This document shows, in pieces, positions 13,207-29,407 of a stretch of DNA of 64,000 nucleotides; the stretch's first letter is position 1, and the number at the start of each line of letters is the position of its first letter. Source of the DNA: Topomyia yanbarensis (lineage: Eukaryota > Arthropoda > Insecta > Diptera > Culicidae). Position numbers and translations under genes: made by a program. The DNA lies in NCBI RefSeq assembly GCF_030247195.1, contig NC_080671.1, forward strand, positions 72,663,412-72,727,411, written 5' to 3'. The notes beneath the pieces are model-generated. The model made no database searches. It had not been told where the DNA came from and saw only the letters and a program-made list of their open reading frames with translations.

Positions 13207-14034
13207 AAAATGTCGCGGCGCATAAAGATGAAAATCAAAACCATTCCAAAAAGTGCAAACCTTCTCTGTAACGAGCTAGCTAGTAATTAAATGCTACGTT
13301 CACACGCTATCGCTATCTTGGCCGTATTTTTGTTGCTAATAACTATAATGTGTGGTGTAGTGTTGCGTGTAGTGTAGCGTGAAAATAGCATATGAAAAAA
13401 AATCCTAAAAAAATCTACCGATCGGTGAATTGGTGTTGAGATATTGTGCTCGACGCAAGCATTATAAATAAATGAAATTGCAATAAAAATGTTATTTTTA
13501 CTAATTTCATATACCACCCTTTTAGTCACCAACACATGTAAACGTATTATAGTACGTGCTCATTAGCTAATTTGTACGACTCTGAACATACATACAATGA
13601 AAATCACAAAAATAATATTGTGCATTATTAGTTCCCAAATATAAGAAAATTGAATTAAACCAATCAGCGCATTTTTTTTGTGTATAGCTAATTAGGGTAC
13701 TAGTTTAGATACATCGTCTAACTAGACACCCAGTTGGTGCTAGCTACTGACGAGATGAATTCGAAACACACAAAAAATAAAATGGGCGTTTAAATTTTTG
13801 TATAAACACGTTAAAAAAGTAAATTTGTGTCGCATTGTAACATCACGTTGCACAATTGTTTGTTAAGAACTACGCTGCAGAAACAGATAAACAAATTGTA
13901 CACAAAACTTTAGAACATTTATAAAACCCTATTTTTACACTTTTTCAGTGCACCATATAAATAACACCTTTTGTACATTATATTTATGTAATTAAATGGT
14001 AAGGTTTTCCTTTAAAAACCGCGACACGTATAAA
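13207..14034. other. AT-rich island between satellites, no gene recognised
   Basis: Starts with TGTCGCGGCG and then becomes AT-rich. Short open frames (up to about 80 codons on the minus strand at 13287-13535) show no domain or codon bias. Nothing else is recognisable before the SINE. Confidence 0.6.
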
Positions 14035-14045
14035 CAATCTAAATA

Positions 14046-14215
14046 TAGGGGAGTGGGCGTAGCGTATTGGTAAATCGATTGCCTTGTACGCAGCGCACCT
14101 GGGTTCGAGTCCCGACCCCGCACATAGGGTTAGAAATTTTTCCTAAGAGATTTTTCCAACCCGAAGAGGCGAATGACCTTAAGGTTAAAACCTCTATAAT
14201 TGAAATAAAAAAAAG
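14046..14215 (+). mobile_element. tRNA-derived SINE (Feilai-like) with 11-bp target duplication
   Basis: The head is tRNA-like: GGGGAGTGGGCGTAGC with an A-box-type GGCGTAGCGTATTGG, and a B box GGTTCGAGTCC at about 14100-14110, followed by CCGACCCCGCA, which can close the acceptor-like stem with the GGGG start. A tRNA-unrelated body (CATAGGGTTAGAAATTTTTC ... GACCTTAAGGTTAAAACC) and an A-rich tail follow. CAATCTAAATA flanks the element on both sides (14035-14045 and 14216-14226), a perfect duplication indicating fairly recent LINE-driven retroposition. The internal A and B boxes are the expected RNA polymerase III promoter. The family name is inference from resemblance to Aedes tRNA SINEs. Confidence 0.9.
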
Positions 14216-14226
14216 CAATCTAAATA

Positions 14227-14999
14227 GTCAATGGACAAACATGGATTCGCGCTTGAAGTCTGGTAGGAAACCCATCTATTACCGCGTACCACATCCAAAC
14301 CGTTATGAATTTCGATTCCGTCAATGAAATATTTTCAAACTTGCAGGGAATATACTTGATTACTATATCTTTCGAATGTCATGTACTAAATAAGCAGACA
14401 ATTTTTTTTTGTTTATAGAGATAGGACCAAACCCGTGGGTGTTTGCTGGTAGCCTTATGAAACGTGTCATAAAATTTCAAATCGCAATTTCTCTCAAATC
14501 TGTCGATGGATCATTTTGAAATTCACTGAGAAGATGCTTGGATACTGTATCTTTCGAATGCCGTATGACAAATTTATGATCATTTTTTTGTTAATAACGG
14601 TTTTAGGAACACCGTGAATCCCCAAAAAGAGCTCCACCATCTCATCATCATCTTGATGATGTGGTAACATATCGTCATCCTAAGTCTAAAAACCTATTTT
14701 AATCCACCTAGCGGTGGAATTGTGCCTTGCTCAATTATGAATCACGAGAATGTGTGCGTTGTTTATATTCATTAAAAGCTTTTAAATGCATATATTACAT
14801 TTTATTATTATGCATCACATGACAACTATATGCAGGAAAATAAATCATTATTCGAGTTCTAAAATTTTGTAAAAGAAAAAACAGCCACGGTAATATTTAA
14901 CTGAAAAAAGTTGCGAAATCGGCAAAGTCCCAAAAAGTCGGTTTTTATAAAAAAAATTTTTCGATATAACATAAAATCTCGACGTTTCATGCATTTTAA
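14227..14999. other. Repeat-derived AT-rich sequence, no gene
   Basis: Contains two diverged copies of a segment reading CTATATCTTTCGAATG / CTGTATCTTTCGAATG (about 14360 and 14545) and a segment at about 14656-14692 (GATGTGGTAACATATCGTCA) that recurs at 28815-28850. No coding frame is recognised. Confidence 0.55.
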
Positions 15000-15990
15000 A
15001 GATGTTTGGCATCAAAAATACGAATTCGATTTCTGAAATTTCATGGGGTCCCCCCTTTGAAAAAAAAATTGAGTTCCGGCTTATATGGGAATTTCATATG
15101 TGACCGGACGATTTAGTCTATATTTCCGGACCCATATAAGCGATCCGTACGAAATTTTATAGACATCTGTGGGGATAACTATCATTTGGGACCAAGTTTG
15201 TGAAAATCGGCCCAACCATTTCCGGGAAACTGATGTGAGTTCGTAAATTTTGAAAGATGGCCGCTTTTGGTTGGCCGTCGGTGACCTAGAACAGCAAATT
15301 TAAGTTGTTTGAGAGACATTTTAGCGAAATTTTTGCCTTTTTTGCTTTCATCGGAGTATCGGTTTGAATCACAATTTGCTATGTGATCGCACGCCACAAC
15401 CTGTAACTCCGGAACCGGAAGTCGGATCGGGATGAAATTAAATAGCCATTTACGGGGACGCAATACCTTTCATTTAAGGCTAAGTTTAGTCGAATCGGTC
15501 TAGCCATCTCCGAGAAACCGATGTGACTGTTATTCTGAATTTAGATACTTCCGCCGGGGCTTCCGGAACCGTTGATGGTGGCCAATGTGGCCAAATAGAC
15601 TTTGAATGGATGTTAGTGACCTAATACTACAAATCGAAGCAGTTGTGGTCATATTTTGGAAAAAAATTTCACCTTTATACATTCATTGCAGAATTTATTA
15701 AAATCGACATTTTCTGCGTGTTCGTACTCATCATCCTGTAATTCTCGAACCGGAAGTCGGATCCATTAGAAATTCAATAGCAGCCTATGGGAACGTTGCA
15801 CCTTTCATTTGAGACTAAGTTTGTCAAAATCGGTTTTGCCATCTCTGAGAAAAATGAGTGACATTTTTGGTCACATACACACAGACATTTGACGAACTCG
15901 ACGAACTGAATCGAATCGTATATGTCCGGGCCTCCGTTAAAAAGTCGGTTTTCAGAGCAATTGCAATACCTTTCTATTGAGAAAGGCAAA
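15000..15990 (+). repeat. Modular mosquito repeat, three ~310-bp related modules
   Basis: Three diverged modules start near 15125, 15410 and 15740. Each runs through a cluster reading approximately ACCGGAAGTCGGATC, CCTTTCATTTGAGACTAAG, TTTGTCAAAATCGG and CCATCTCCGAGAAACCGATG. The block ends with TACCTTTCTATTGAGAAAGG, a small palindrome followed by CAAAA that is a common terminus of repeats in Aedes genomes (from memory of the style, not a search). No open frame of interest is present. Confidence 0.6.
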
Positions 15991-16007
15991 AAGTTACGTT
16001 TAAGTTA

Positions 16008-16507
16008 NNNNNNNNNNNNNNNNNNNNNNNNNNNNNNNNNNNNNNNNNNNNNNNNNNNNNNNNNNNNNNNNNNNNNNNNNNNNNNNNNNNNNNNNNNNNN
16101 NNNNNNNNNNNNNNNNNNNNNNNNNNNNNNNNNNNNNNNNNNNNNNNNNNNNNNNNNNNNNNNNNNNNNNNNNNNNNNNNNNNNNNNNNNNNNNNNNNNN
16201 NNNNNNNNNNNNNNNNNNNNNNNNNNNNNNNNNNNNNNNNNNNNNNNNNNNNNNNNNNNNNNNNNNNNNNNNNNNNNNNNNNNNNNNNNNNNNNNNNNNN
16301 NNNNNNNNNNNNNNNNNNNNNNNNNNNNNNNNNNNNNNNNNNNNNNNNNNNNNNNNNNNNNNNNNNNNNNNNNNNNNNNNNNNNNNNNNNNNNNNNNNNN
16401 NNNNNNNNNNNNNNNNNNNNNNNNNNNNNNNNNNNNNNNNNNNNNNNNNNNNNNNNNNNNNNNNNNNNNNNNNNNNNNNNNNNNNNNNNNNNNNNNNNNN
16501 NNNNNNN
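16008..16507. other. Assembly gap, 500 N
   Basis: Exactly 500 unresolved bases, a conventional placeholder length, so true size and content are unknown. The right edge enters directly into CATTAAA satellite. The left edge is TTACGTTTAAGTTA, a string that recurs at 28851-28864. Confidence 1.
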
Positions 16508-19500
16508 AACATTAAACATTAAACATTAAACATTAAACATTAAACATTAAACATTAAACATTAAACATTAAACATTAAACATTAAACATTAAACATTAAA
16601 CATTAAACATTAAACATTAAACATTAAACATTAAACATTAAACATTAAACATTAAACATTAAACATTAAACATTAAACATTAAACATTAAACATTAAACA
16701 TTAAACATTAAACATTAAACATTAAACATTAAACATTAAACATTAAACATTAAACATTAAACATTAAACATTAAACATTAAACATTAAACATTAAACATT
16801 AAACATTAAACATTAAACATTAAACATTAAACATTAAACATTAAACATTAAACATTAAACATTAAACATTAAACATTAAACATTAAACATTAAACATTAA
16901 ACATTAAACATTAAACATTAAACATTAAACATTAAACATTAAACATTAAACATTAAACATTAAACATTAACATTAAACATTAAACATTAAACATTAAACA
17001 TTAAACATTAAACATTAACATTAAACATTAAACATTAAACATTAAACATTAAACATTAAACATTAAACATTAAACATTAAACATTAAACATTAAACATTA
17101 AACATTAAACATTAAACATTAAACATTAAACATTAAACATTAAACATTAAACATTAAACATTAAACATTAAACATTAAACATTAAACATTAAACATTAAA
17201 CATTAAACATTAAACATTAAACATTAAACATTAAACATTAAACATTAAACATTAAACATTAAACATTAAACATTAAACATTAAACATTAAACATTAAACA
17301 TTAAACATTAAACATTAAACATTAAACATTAAACATTAAACATTAAACATTAAACATTAAACATTAAACATTAAACATTAAACATTAAACATTAAACATT
17401 AAACATTAAACATTAAACATTAAACATTAAACATTAAACATTAAACATTAAACATTAAACATTAAACATTAAACATTAAACATTAAACATTAAACATTAA
17501 ACATTAAACATTAAACATTAAACATTAAACATTAAACATTAAACATTAAACATTAAACATTAAACATTAAACATTAAACATTAAACATTAAACATTAAAC
17601 ATTAAACATTAAACATTAAACATTAAACATTAAACATTAAACATTAAACATTAAACATTAAACATTAAACATTAAACATTAAACATTAAACATTAAACAT
17701 TAAACATTAAACATTAAACATTAAACATTAAACATTAAACATTAAACATTAAACATTAAACATTAAACATTAAACATTAAACATTAAACATTAAACATTA
17801 AACATTAAACATTAAACATTAAACATTAAACATTAAACATTAAACATTAAACATTAAACATTAAACATTAAACATTAAACATTAAACATTAAACATTAAA
17901 CATTAAACATTAAACATTAAACATTAAACATTAAACATTAAACATTAAACATTAAACATTAAACATTAAACATTAAACATTAAACATTAAACATTAAACA
18001 TTAAACATTAAACATTAAACATTAAACATTAAACATTAAACATTAAACATTAAACATTAAACATTAAACATTAAACATTAAACATTAAACATTAAACATT
18101 AAACATTAAACATTAAACATTAAACATTAAACATTAAACATTAAACATTAAACATTAAACATTAAACATTAAACATTAAACATTAAACATTAAACATTAA
18201 ACATTAAACATTAAACATTAAACATTAAACATTAAACATTAAACATTAAACATTAAACATTAAACATTAAACATTAAACATTAAACATTAACATTAAACA
18301 TTAAACATTAAACATTAAACATTAAACATTAAACATTAAACATTAAACATTAAACATTAAACATTAAACATTAAACATTAAACATTAAACATTAAACATT
18401 AAACATTAAACATTAAACATTAAACATTAAACATTAAACATTAAACATTAAACATTAAACATTAAACATTAAACATTAAACATTAAACATTAAACATTAA
18501 ACATTAAACATTAAACATTAAACATTAAACATTAAACATTAAACATTAAACATTAAACATTAAACATTAAACATTAAACATTAAACATTAAACATTAAAC
18601 ATTAAACATTAAACATTAAACATTAAACATTAAACATTAAACATTAAACATTAAACATTAAACATTAAACATTAAACATTAAACATTAAACATTAAACAT
18701 TAAACATTAAACATTAACATTAAACATTAAACATTAAACATTAAACATTAAACATTAAACATTAAACATTAAACATTAAACATTAAACATTAAACATTAA
18801 ACATTAAACATTAAACATTAAACATTAAACATTAAACATTAAACATTAAACATTAAACATTAAACATTAAACATTAAACATTAAACATTAAACATTAAAC
18901 ATTAAACATTAAACATTAAACATTAAACATTAAACATTAAACATTAAACATTAAACATTAAACATTAAACATTAAACATTAAACATTAAACATTAAACAT
19001 TAAACATTAAACATTAAACATTAAACATTAAACATTAAACATTAAACATTAAACATTAAACATTAAACATTAAACATTAAACATTAAACATTAAACATTA
19101 AACATTAAACATTAAACATTAAACATTAAACATTAAACATTAAACATTAAACATTAAACATTAAACATTAAACATTAAACATTAAACATTAAACATTAAA
19201 CATTAAACATTAAACATTAAACATTAAACATTAAACATTAAACATTAAACATTAAACATTAAACATTAAACATTAAACATTAAACATTAAACATTAAACA
19301 TTAAACATTAAACATTAAACATTAAACATTAAACATTAAACATTAAACATTAAACATTAAACATTAAACATTAAACATTAAACATTAAACATTAAACATT
19401 AAACATTAAACATTAAACATTAAACATTAAACATTAAACATTAAACATTAAACATTAAACATTAAACATTAAACATTAAACATTAAACATTAAACATTAA

Positions 19501-19968
19501 ACATTAAACATTAAACATTAAACATTAAACATTAAACATTAAACATTAAACATTAAACATTAAACATTAACATTAAACATTAAACATTAAACATTAAACA
19601 TTAAACATTAAACATTAAACATTAAACATTAAACATTAAACATTAAACATTAAACATTAAACATTAAACATTAAACATTAAACATTAAACATTAAACATT
19701 AAACATTAACATTAAACATTAAACATTAAACATTAAACATTAAACATTAAACATTAAACATTAAACATTAAACATTAAACATTAAACATTAAACATTAAA
19801 CATTAAACATTAAACATTAAACATTAAACATTAAACATTAAACATTAAACATTAAACATTAAACATTAAACATTAAACATTAAACATTAAACATTAAACA
19901 TTAAACATTAAACATTAAACATTAAACATTAAACATTAAACATTAAACATTAAACATTAAACATTAAA
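16508..19968. repeat. 7-bp satellite block 2a, (CATTAAA)n
   Basis: About 495 units of CATTAAA, almost perfect. The only irregularities I see are six units lacking one A (CATTAA), near 16971, 17017, 18290, 18716, 19570 and 19708. The array reads directly out of the assembly gap and changes to CATAAAA at about 19969. Confidence 0.98.
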
Positions 19969-22900
19969 CATAAAACATAAAACATAAACATAAAACATAA
20001 ACATAAAACATAAAACATAAAACATAAAACATAAAACATAAAACATAAAACATAAAACATAAAACATAAAACATAAAACATAAAACATAAAACATAAAAC
20101 ATAAACATAAACATAAAACATAAAACATAAAACATAAAACATAAACATAAACATAAAACATAAAACATAAAACATAAAACATAAAACATAAAACATAAAA
20201 CATAAAACATAAAACATAAAACATAAAACATAAAACATAAAACATAAAACATAAAACATAAAACATAAAACATAAAACATAAAACATAAAACATAAAACA
20301 TAAAACATAAAACATAAAACATAAAACATAAAACATAAAACATAAAACATAAAACATAAAACATAAAACATAAAACATAAAACATAAAACATAAACATAA
20401 AACATAAAACATAAAACATAAAACATAAAACATAAAACATAAAACATAAAACATAAAACATAAAACATAAAACATAAAACATAAAACATAAAACATAAAC
20501 ATAAAACATAAAACATAAAACATAAAACATAAACATAAAACATAAAACATAAAACATAAAACATAAAACATAAAACATAAAACATAAAACATAAAACATA
20601 AAACATAAAACATAAACATAAAACATAAAACATAAAACATAAAACATAAAACATAAAACATAAAACATAAAACATAAAACATAAAACATAAACATAAACA
20701 TAAAACATAAAACATAAACATAAAACATAAAACATAAAACATAAAACATAAAACATAAAACATAAAACATAAAACATAAACATAAAACATAAAACATAAA
20801 ACATAAAACATAAAACATAAAACATAAAACATAAAACATAAAACATAAAACATAAAACATAAAACATAAAACATAAAACATAAAACATAAAACATAAAAC
20901 ATAAAACATAAAACATAAAACATAAAACATAAAACATAAAACATAAAACATAAAACATAAAACATAAAACATAAACATAAAACATAAAACATAAAACATA
21001 AAACATAAAACATAAAACATAAAACATAAAACATAAAACATAAAACATAAAACATAAAACATAAACATAAAACATAAAACATAAAACATAAACATAAAAC
21101 ATAAAACATAAAACATAAAACATAAAACATAAAACATAAAACATAAAACATAAAACATAAAACATAAAACATAAAACATAAAACATAAAACATAAAACAT
21201 AAAACATAAAACATAAAACATAAAACATAAAACATAAAACATAAAACATAAAACATAAAACATAAAACATAAAACATAAAACATAAAACATAAAACATAA
21301 AACATAAAACATAAAACATAAAACATAAAACATAAAACATAAAACATAAAACATAAAACATAAAACATAAAACATAAAACATAAAACATAAAACATAAAA
21401 CATAAAACATAAAACATAAAACATAAAACATAAAACATAAAACATAAAACATAAAACATAAAACATAAAACATAAAACATAAAACATAAAACATAAAACA
21501 TAAAACATAAAACATAAAACATAAAACATAAAACATAAAACATAAAACATAAAACATAAAACATAAAACATAAAACATAAAACATAAAACATAAAACATA
21601 AAACATAAAACATAAAACATAAAACATAAAACATAAAACATAAAACATAAAACATAAAACATAAAACATAAAACATAAAACATAAAACATAAAACATAAA
21701 ACATAAAACATAAAACATAAAACATAAAACATAAAACATAAAACATAAAACATAAAACATAAAACATAAAACATAAAACATAAAACATAAAACATAAAAC
21801 ATAAAACATAAAACATAAAACATAAAACATAAAACATAAAACATAAAACATAAAACATAAAACATAAAACATAAAACATAAAACATAAAACATAAAACAT
21901 AAAACATAAAACATAAAACATAAAACATAAAACATAAAACATAAAACATAAAACATAAAACATAAAACATAAAACATAAAACATAAACATAAAACATAAA
22001 ACATAAAACATAAAACATAAAACATAAAACATAAAACATAAAACATAAAACATAAAACATAAAACATAAAACATAAAACATAAAACATAAAACATAAAAC
22101 ATAAAACATAAAACATAAAACATAAAACATAAAACATAAAACATAAAACATAAAACATAAAACATAAAACATAAAACATAAAACATAAAACATAAAACAT
22201 AAAACATAAAACATAAACATAAAACATAAAACATAAAACATAAAACATAAAACATAAAACATAAAACATAAAACATAAAACATAAAACATAAAACATAAA
22301 ACATAAAACATAAAACATAAAACATAAAACATAAAACATAAAACATAAAACATAAAACATAAAACATAAAACATAAAACATAAAACATAAAACATAAAAC
22401 ATAAAACATAAAACATAAAACATAAAACATAAAACATAAAACATAAAACATAAAACATAAAACATAAAACATAAAACATAAAACATAAAACATAAAACAT
22501 AAAACATAAAACATAAAACATAAAACATAAAACATAAAACATAAAACATAAAACATAAAACATAAAACATAAACATAAAACATAAAACATAAAACATAAA
22601 ACATAAAACATAAAACATAAAACATAAAACATAAAACATAAAACATAAAACATAAAACATAAAACATAAAACATAAAACATAAAACATAAAACATAAAAC
22701 ATAAAACATAAAACATAAAACATAAAACATAAAACATAAACATAAAACATAAAACATAAAACATAAAACATAAAACATAAAACATAAAACATAAAACATA
22801 AAACATAAAACATAAAACATAAAACATAAAACATAAAACATAAAACATAAAACATAAAACATAAAACATAAAACATAAAACATAAAACATAAAACATAAA

Positions 22901-25900
22901 ACATAAAACATAAAACATAAAACATAAAACATAAAACATAAAACATAAAACATAAAACATAAAACATAAAACATAAAACATAAAACATAAAACATAAAAC
23001 ATAAAACATAAAACATAAAACATAAAACATAAAACATAAAACATAAAACATAAAACATAAAACATAAAACATAAAACATAAAACATAAAACATAAAACAT
23101 AAAACATAAAACATAAAACATAAAACATAAAACATAAAACATAAAACATAAAACATAAAACATAAAACATAAAACATAAAACATAAAACATAAAACATAA
23201 AACATAAAACATAAAACATAAAACATAAAACATAAAACATAAAACATAAAACATAAAACATAAAACATAAAACATAAAACATAAAACATAAAACATAAAA
23301 CATAAAACATAAAACATAAAACATAAAACATAAAACATAAAACATAAAACATAAAACATAAAACATAAAACATAAAACATAAAACATAAAACATAAAACA
23401 TAAAACATAAAACATAAAACATAAAACATAAAACATAAAACATAAAACATAAAACATAAAACATAAAACATAAAACATAAAACATAAAACATAAAACATA
23501 AAACATAAAACATAAAACATAAAACATAAAACATAAAACATAAAACATAAAACATAAAACATAAAACATAAAACATAAAACATAAAACATAAAACATAAA
23601 ACATAAAACATAAAACATAAAACATAAAACATAAAACATAAAACATAAAACATAAAACATAAAACATAAAACATAAAACATAAAACATAAAACATAAAAC
23701 ATAAAACATAAAACATAAAACATAAAACATAAAACATAAAACATAAAACATAAAACATAAAACATAAAACATAAAACATAAAACATAAAACATAAAACAT
23801 AAAACATAAAACATAAAACATAAAACATAAAACATAAAACATAAAACATAAAACATAAAACATAAAACATAAAACATAAAACATAAAACATAAAACATAA
23901 AACATAAAACATAAAACATAAAACATAAAACATAAAACATAAAACATAAAACATAAAACATAAAACATAAAACATAAAACATAAAACATAAAACATAAAA
24001 CATAAAACATAAAACATAAAACATAAAACATAAAACATAAAACATAAAACATAAAACATAAAACATAAAACATAAAACATAAAACATAAAACATAAAACA
24101 TAAAACATAAAACATAAAACATAAAACATAAAACATAAAACATAAAACATAAAACATAAAACATAAAACATAAAACATAAAACATAAAACATAAAACATA
24201 AAACATAAAACATAAAACATAAAACATAAAACATAAAACATAAAACATAAAACATAAAACATAAAACATAAAACATAAAACATAAAACATAAAACATAAA
24301 ACATAAAACATAAAACATAAAACATAAAACATAAAACATAAAACATAAAACATAAAACATAAAACATAAAACATAAAACATAAAACATAAAACATAAAAC
24401 ATAAAACATAAAACATAAAACATAAAACATAAAACATAAAACATAAAACATAAAACATAAAACATAAAACATAAAACATAAAACATAAAACATAAAACAT
24501 AAAACATAAAACATAAAACATAAAACATAAAACATAAAACATAAAACATAAAACATAAAACATAAAACATAAAACATAAAACATAAAACATAAAACATAA
24601 AACATAAAACATAAAACATAAAACATAAAACATAAAACATAAAACATAAAACATAAAACATAAAACATAAAACATAAAACATAAAACATAAAACATAAAA
24701 CATAAAACATAAAACATAAAACATAAAACATAAAACATAAAACATAAAACATAAAACATAAAACATAAAACATAAAACATAAAACATAAAACATAAAACA
24801 TAAAACATAAAACATAAAACATAAAACATAAAACATAAAACATAAAACATAAAACATAAAACATAAAACATAAAACATAAAACATAAAACATAAAACATA
24901 AAACATAAAACATAAAACATAAAACATAAAACATAAAACATAAAACATAAAACATAAAACATAAAACATAAAACATAAAACATAAAACATAAAACATAAA
25001 ACATAAAACATAAAACATAAAACATAAAACATAAAACATAAAACATAAAACATAAAACATAAAACATAAAACATAAAACATAAAACATAAAACATAAAAC
25101 ATAAAACATAAAACATAAAACATAAAACATAAAACATAAAACATAAAACATAAAACATAAAACATAAAACATAAAACATAAAACATAAAACATAAAACAT
25201 AAAACATAAAACATAAAACATAAAACATAAAACATAAAACATAAAACATAAAACATAAAACATAAAACATAAAACATAAAACATAAAACATAAAACATAA
25301 AACATAAAACATAAAACATAAAACATAAAACATAAAACATAAAACATAAAACATAAAACATAAAACATAAAACATAAAACATAAAACATAAAACATAAAA
25401 CATAAAACATAAAACATAAAACATAAAACATAAAACATAAAACATAAAACATAAAACATAAAACATAAAACATAAAACATAAAACATAAAACATAAAACA
25501 TAAAACATAAAACATAAAACATAAAACATAAAACATAAAACATAAAACATAAAACATAAAACATAAAACATAAAACATAAAACATAAAACATAAAACATA
25601 AAACATAAAACATAAAACATAAAACATAAAACATAAAACATAAAACATAAAACATAAAACATAAAACATAAAACATAAAACATAAAACATAAAACATAAA
25701 ACATAAAACATAAAACATAAAACATAAAACATAAAACATAAAACATAAAACATAAAACATAAAACATAAAACATAAAACATAAAACATAAAACATAAAAC
25801 ATAAAACATAAAACATAAAACATAAAACATAAAACATAAAACATAAAACATAAAACATAAAACATAAAACATAAAACATAAAACATAAAACATAAAACAT

Positions 25901-26466
25901 AAAACATAAAACATAAAACATAAAACATAAAACATAAAACATAAAACATAAAACATAAAACATAAAACATAAAACATAAAACATAAAACATAAAACATAA
26001 AACATAAAACATAAAACATAAAACATAAAACATAAAACATAAAACATAAAACATAAAACATAAAACATAAAACATAAAACATAAAACATAAAACATAAAA
26101 CATAAAACATAAAACATAAAACATAAAACATAAAACATAAAACATAAAACATAAAACATAAAACATAAAACATAAAACATAAAACATAAAACATAAAACA
26201 TAAAACATAAAACATAAAACACAAAAAAATAAAACATAAAACATAAAACATAAAACATAAAACATAAAACATAAAACATAAAACATAAAACATAAAACAT
26301 AAAACATAAAACATAAAACATAAAACATAAAACATAAAACATAAAACATAAAACATAAAACATAAAACATAAAACATAAAACATAAAACATAAAACATAA
26401 AACATAAAACATAAAACATAAAACATAAAACATAAAACATAAAACATAAAACATAAAACATAAAAC
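19969..26466. repeat. 7-bp satellite block 2b, (CATAAAA)n
   Basis: About 6.5 kb of CATAAAA. Shortened 6-bp units (CATAAA) are frequent from 19985 to about 21090, sparse to about 22740, and absent further on. One irregular insertion (CACAAAAAAATAAAA) lies at about 26219-26233. The right edge against CACGACTTCG is sharp. The enormous minus-strand open frames are an artefact of the stop-free 7-mer. Confidence 0.98.
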
Positions 26467-29180
<2,714 letters not shown>

Positions 29181-29189
29181 ATTTCTTCT

Positions 29190-29407
29190 TCTCCATTTCA
29201 CGCACGACGCAGCGGGCGAAGCGAAGTACCTGCACTGATCCGCTGACCGGTCGGCGGTTACCGTTCCTGGAGATATTTCCCGAGGATTTGCTGTGCCACG
29301 CGAGTGCCCTCAGCAGTTTGGCACTCAAGCTGCGGTTCCGGTTTATGCTCATCTGTCTGAACGTGCTACTGATAGCCGTACATAAATCAAGGATTTTGAT
29401 ATTTTAA
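29190..29407 (+). other. Possible degraded host exon, unrecognised
   Basis: A GC-rich stretch in an AT-rich neighbourhood is open in the plus frame and reads ...TCTDPLTGRRLPFLEIFP, then EDLLCHASALSSLALKLRFR and FMLICLNVLLIAVHK. Third positions are GC-biased, as in real mosquito exons, and a pyrimidine-rich tract ending in CGCAG (29192-29211) could serve as a splice acceptor. The C-terminal part could be a membrane segment. I recognise no family, no start codon context stands out, and the frame closes at 29407 shortly after it turns AT-rich. It may be an exon, an exon relic or chance. Confidence 0.25.

Noticed and set aside
14046..14120. Functional tRNA gene
   Set aside because: A and B boxes are present, but a tRNA-unrelated body, an A-rich tail and a perfect 11-bp target duplication identify a SINE. 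The anticodon arm is also not well formed.
15922..16519. Reading frames composed of unknown residues
   Set aside because: They cross the 500-N assembly gap.
7331..26466. CRISPR array or telomere
   Set aside because: Units are 7 bp with no spacers, in an insect-like nuclear context. The unit is not the TTAGG insect telomere repeat and both sides are bordered by ordinary sequence.
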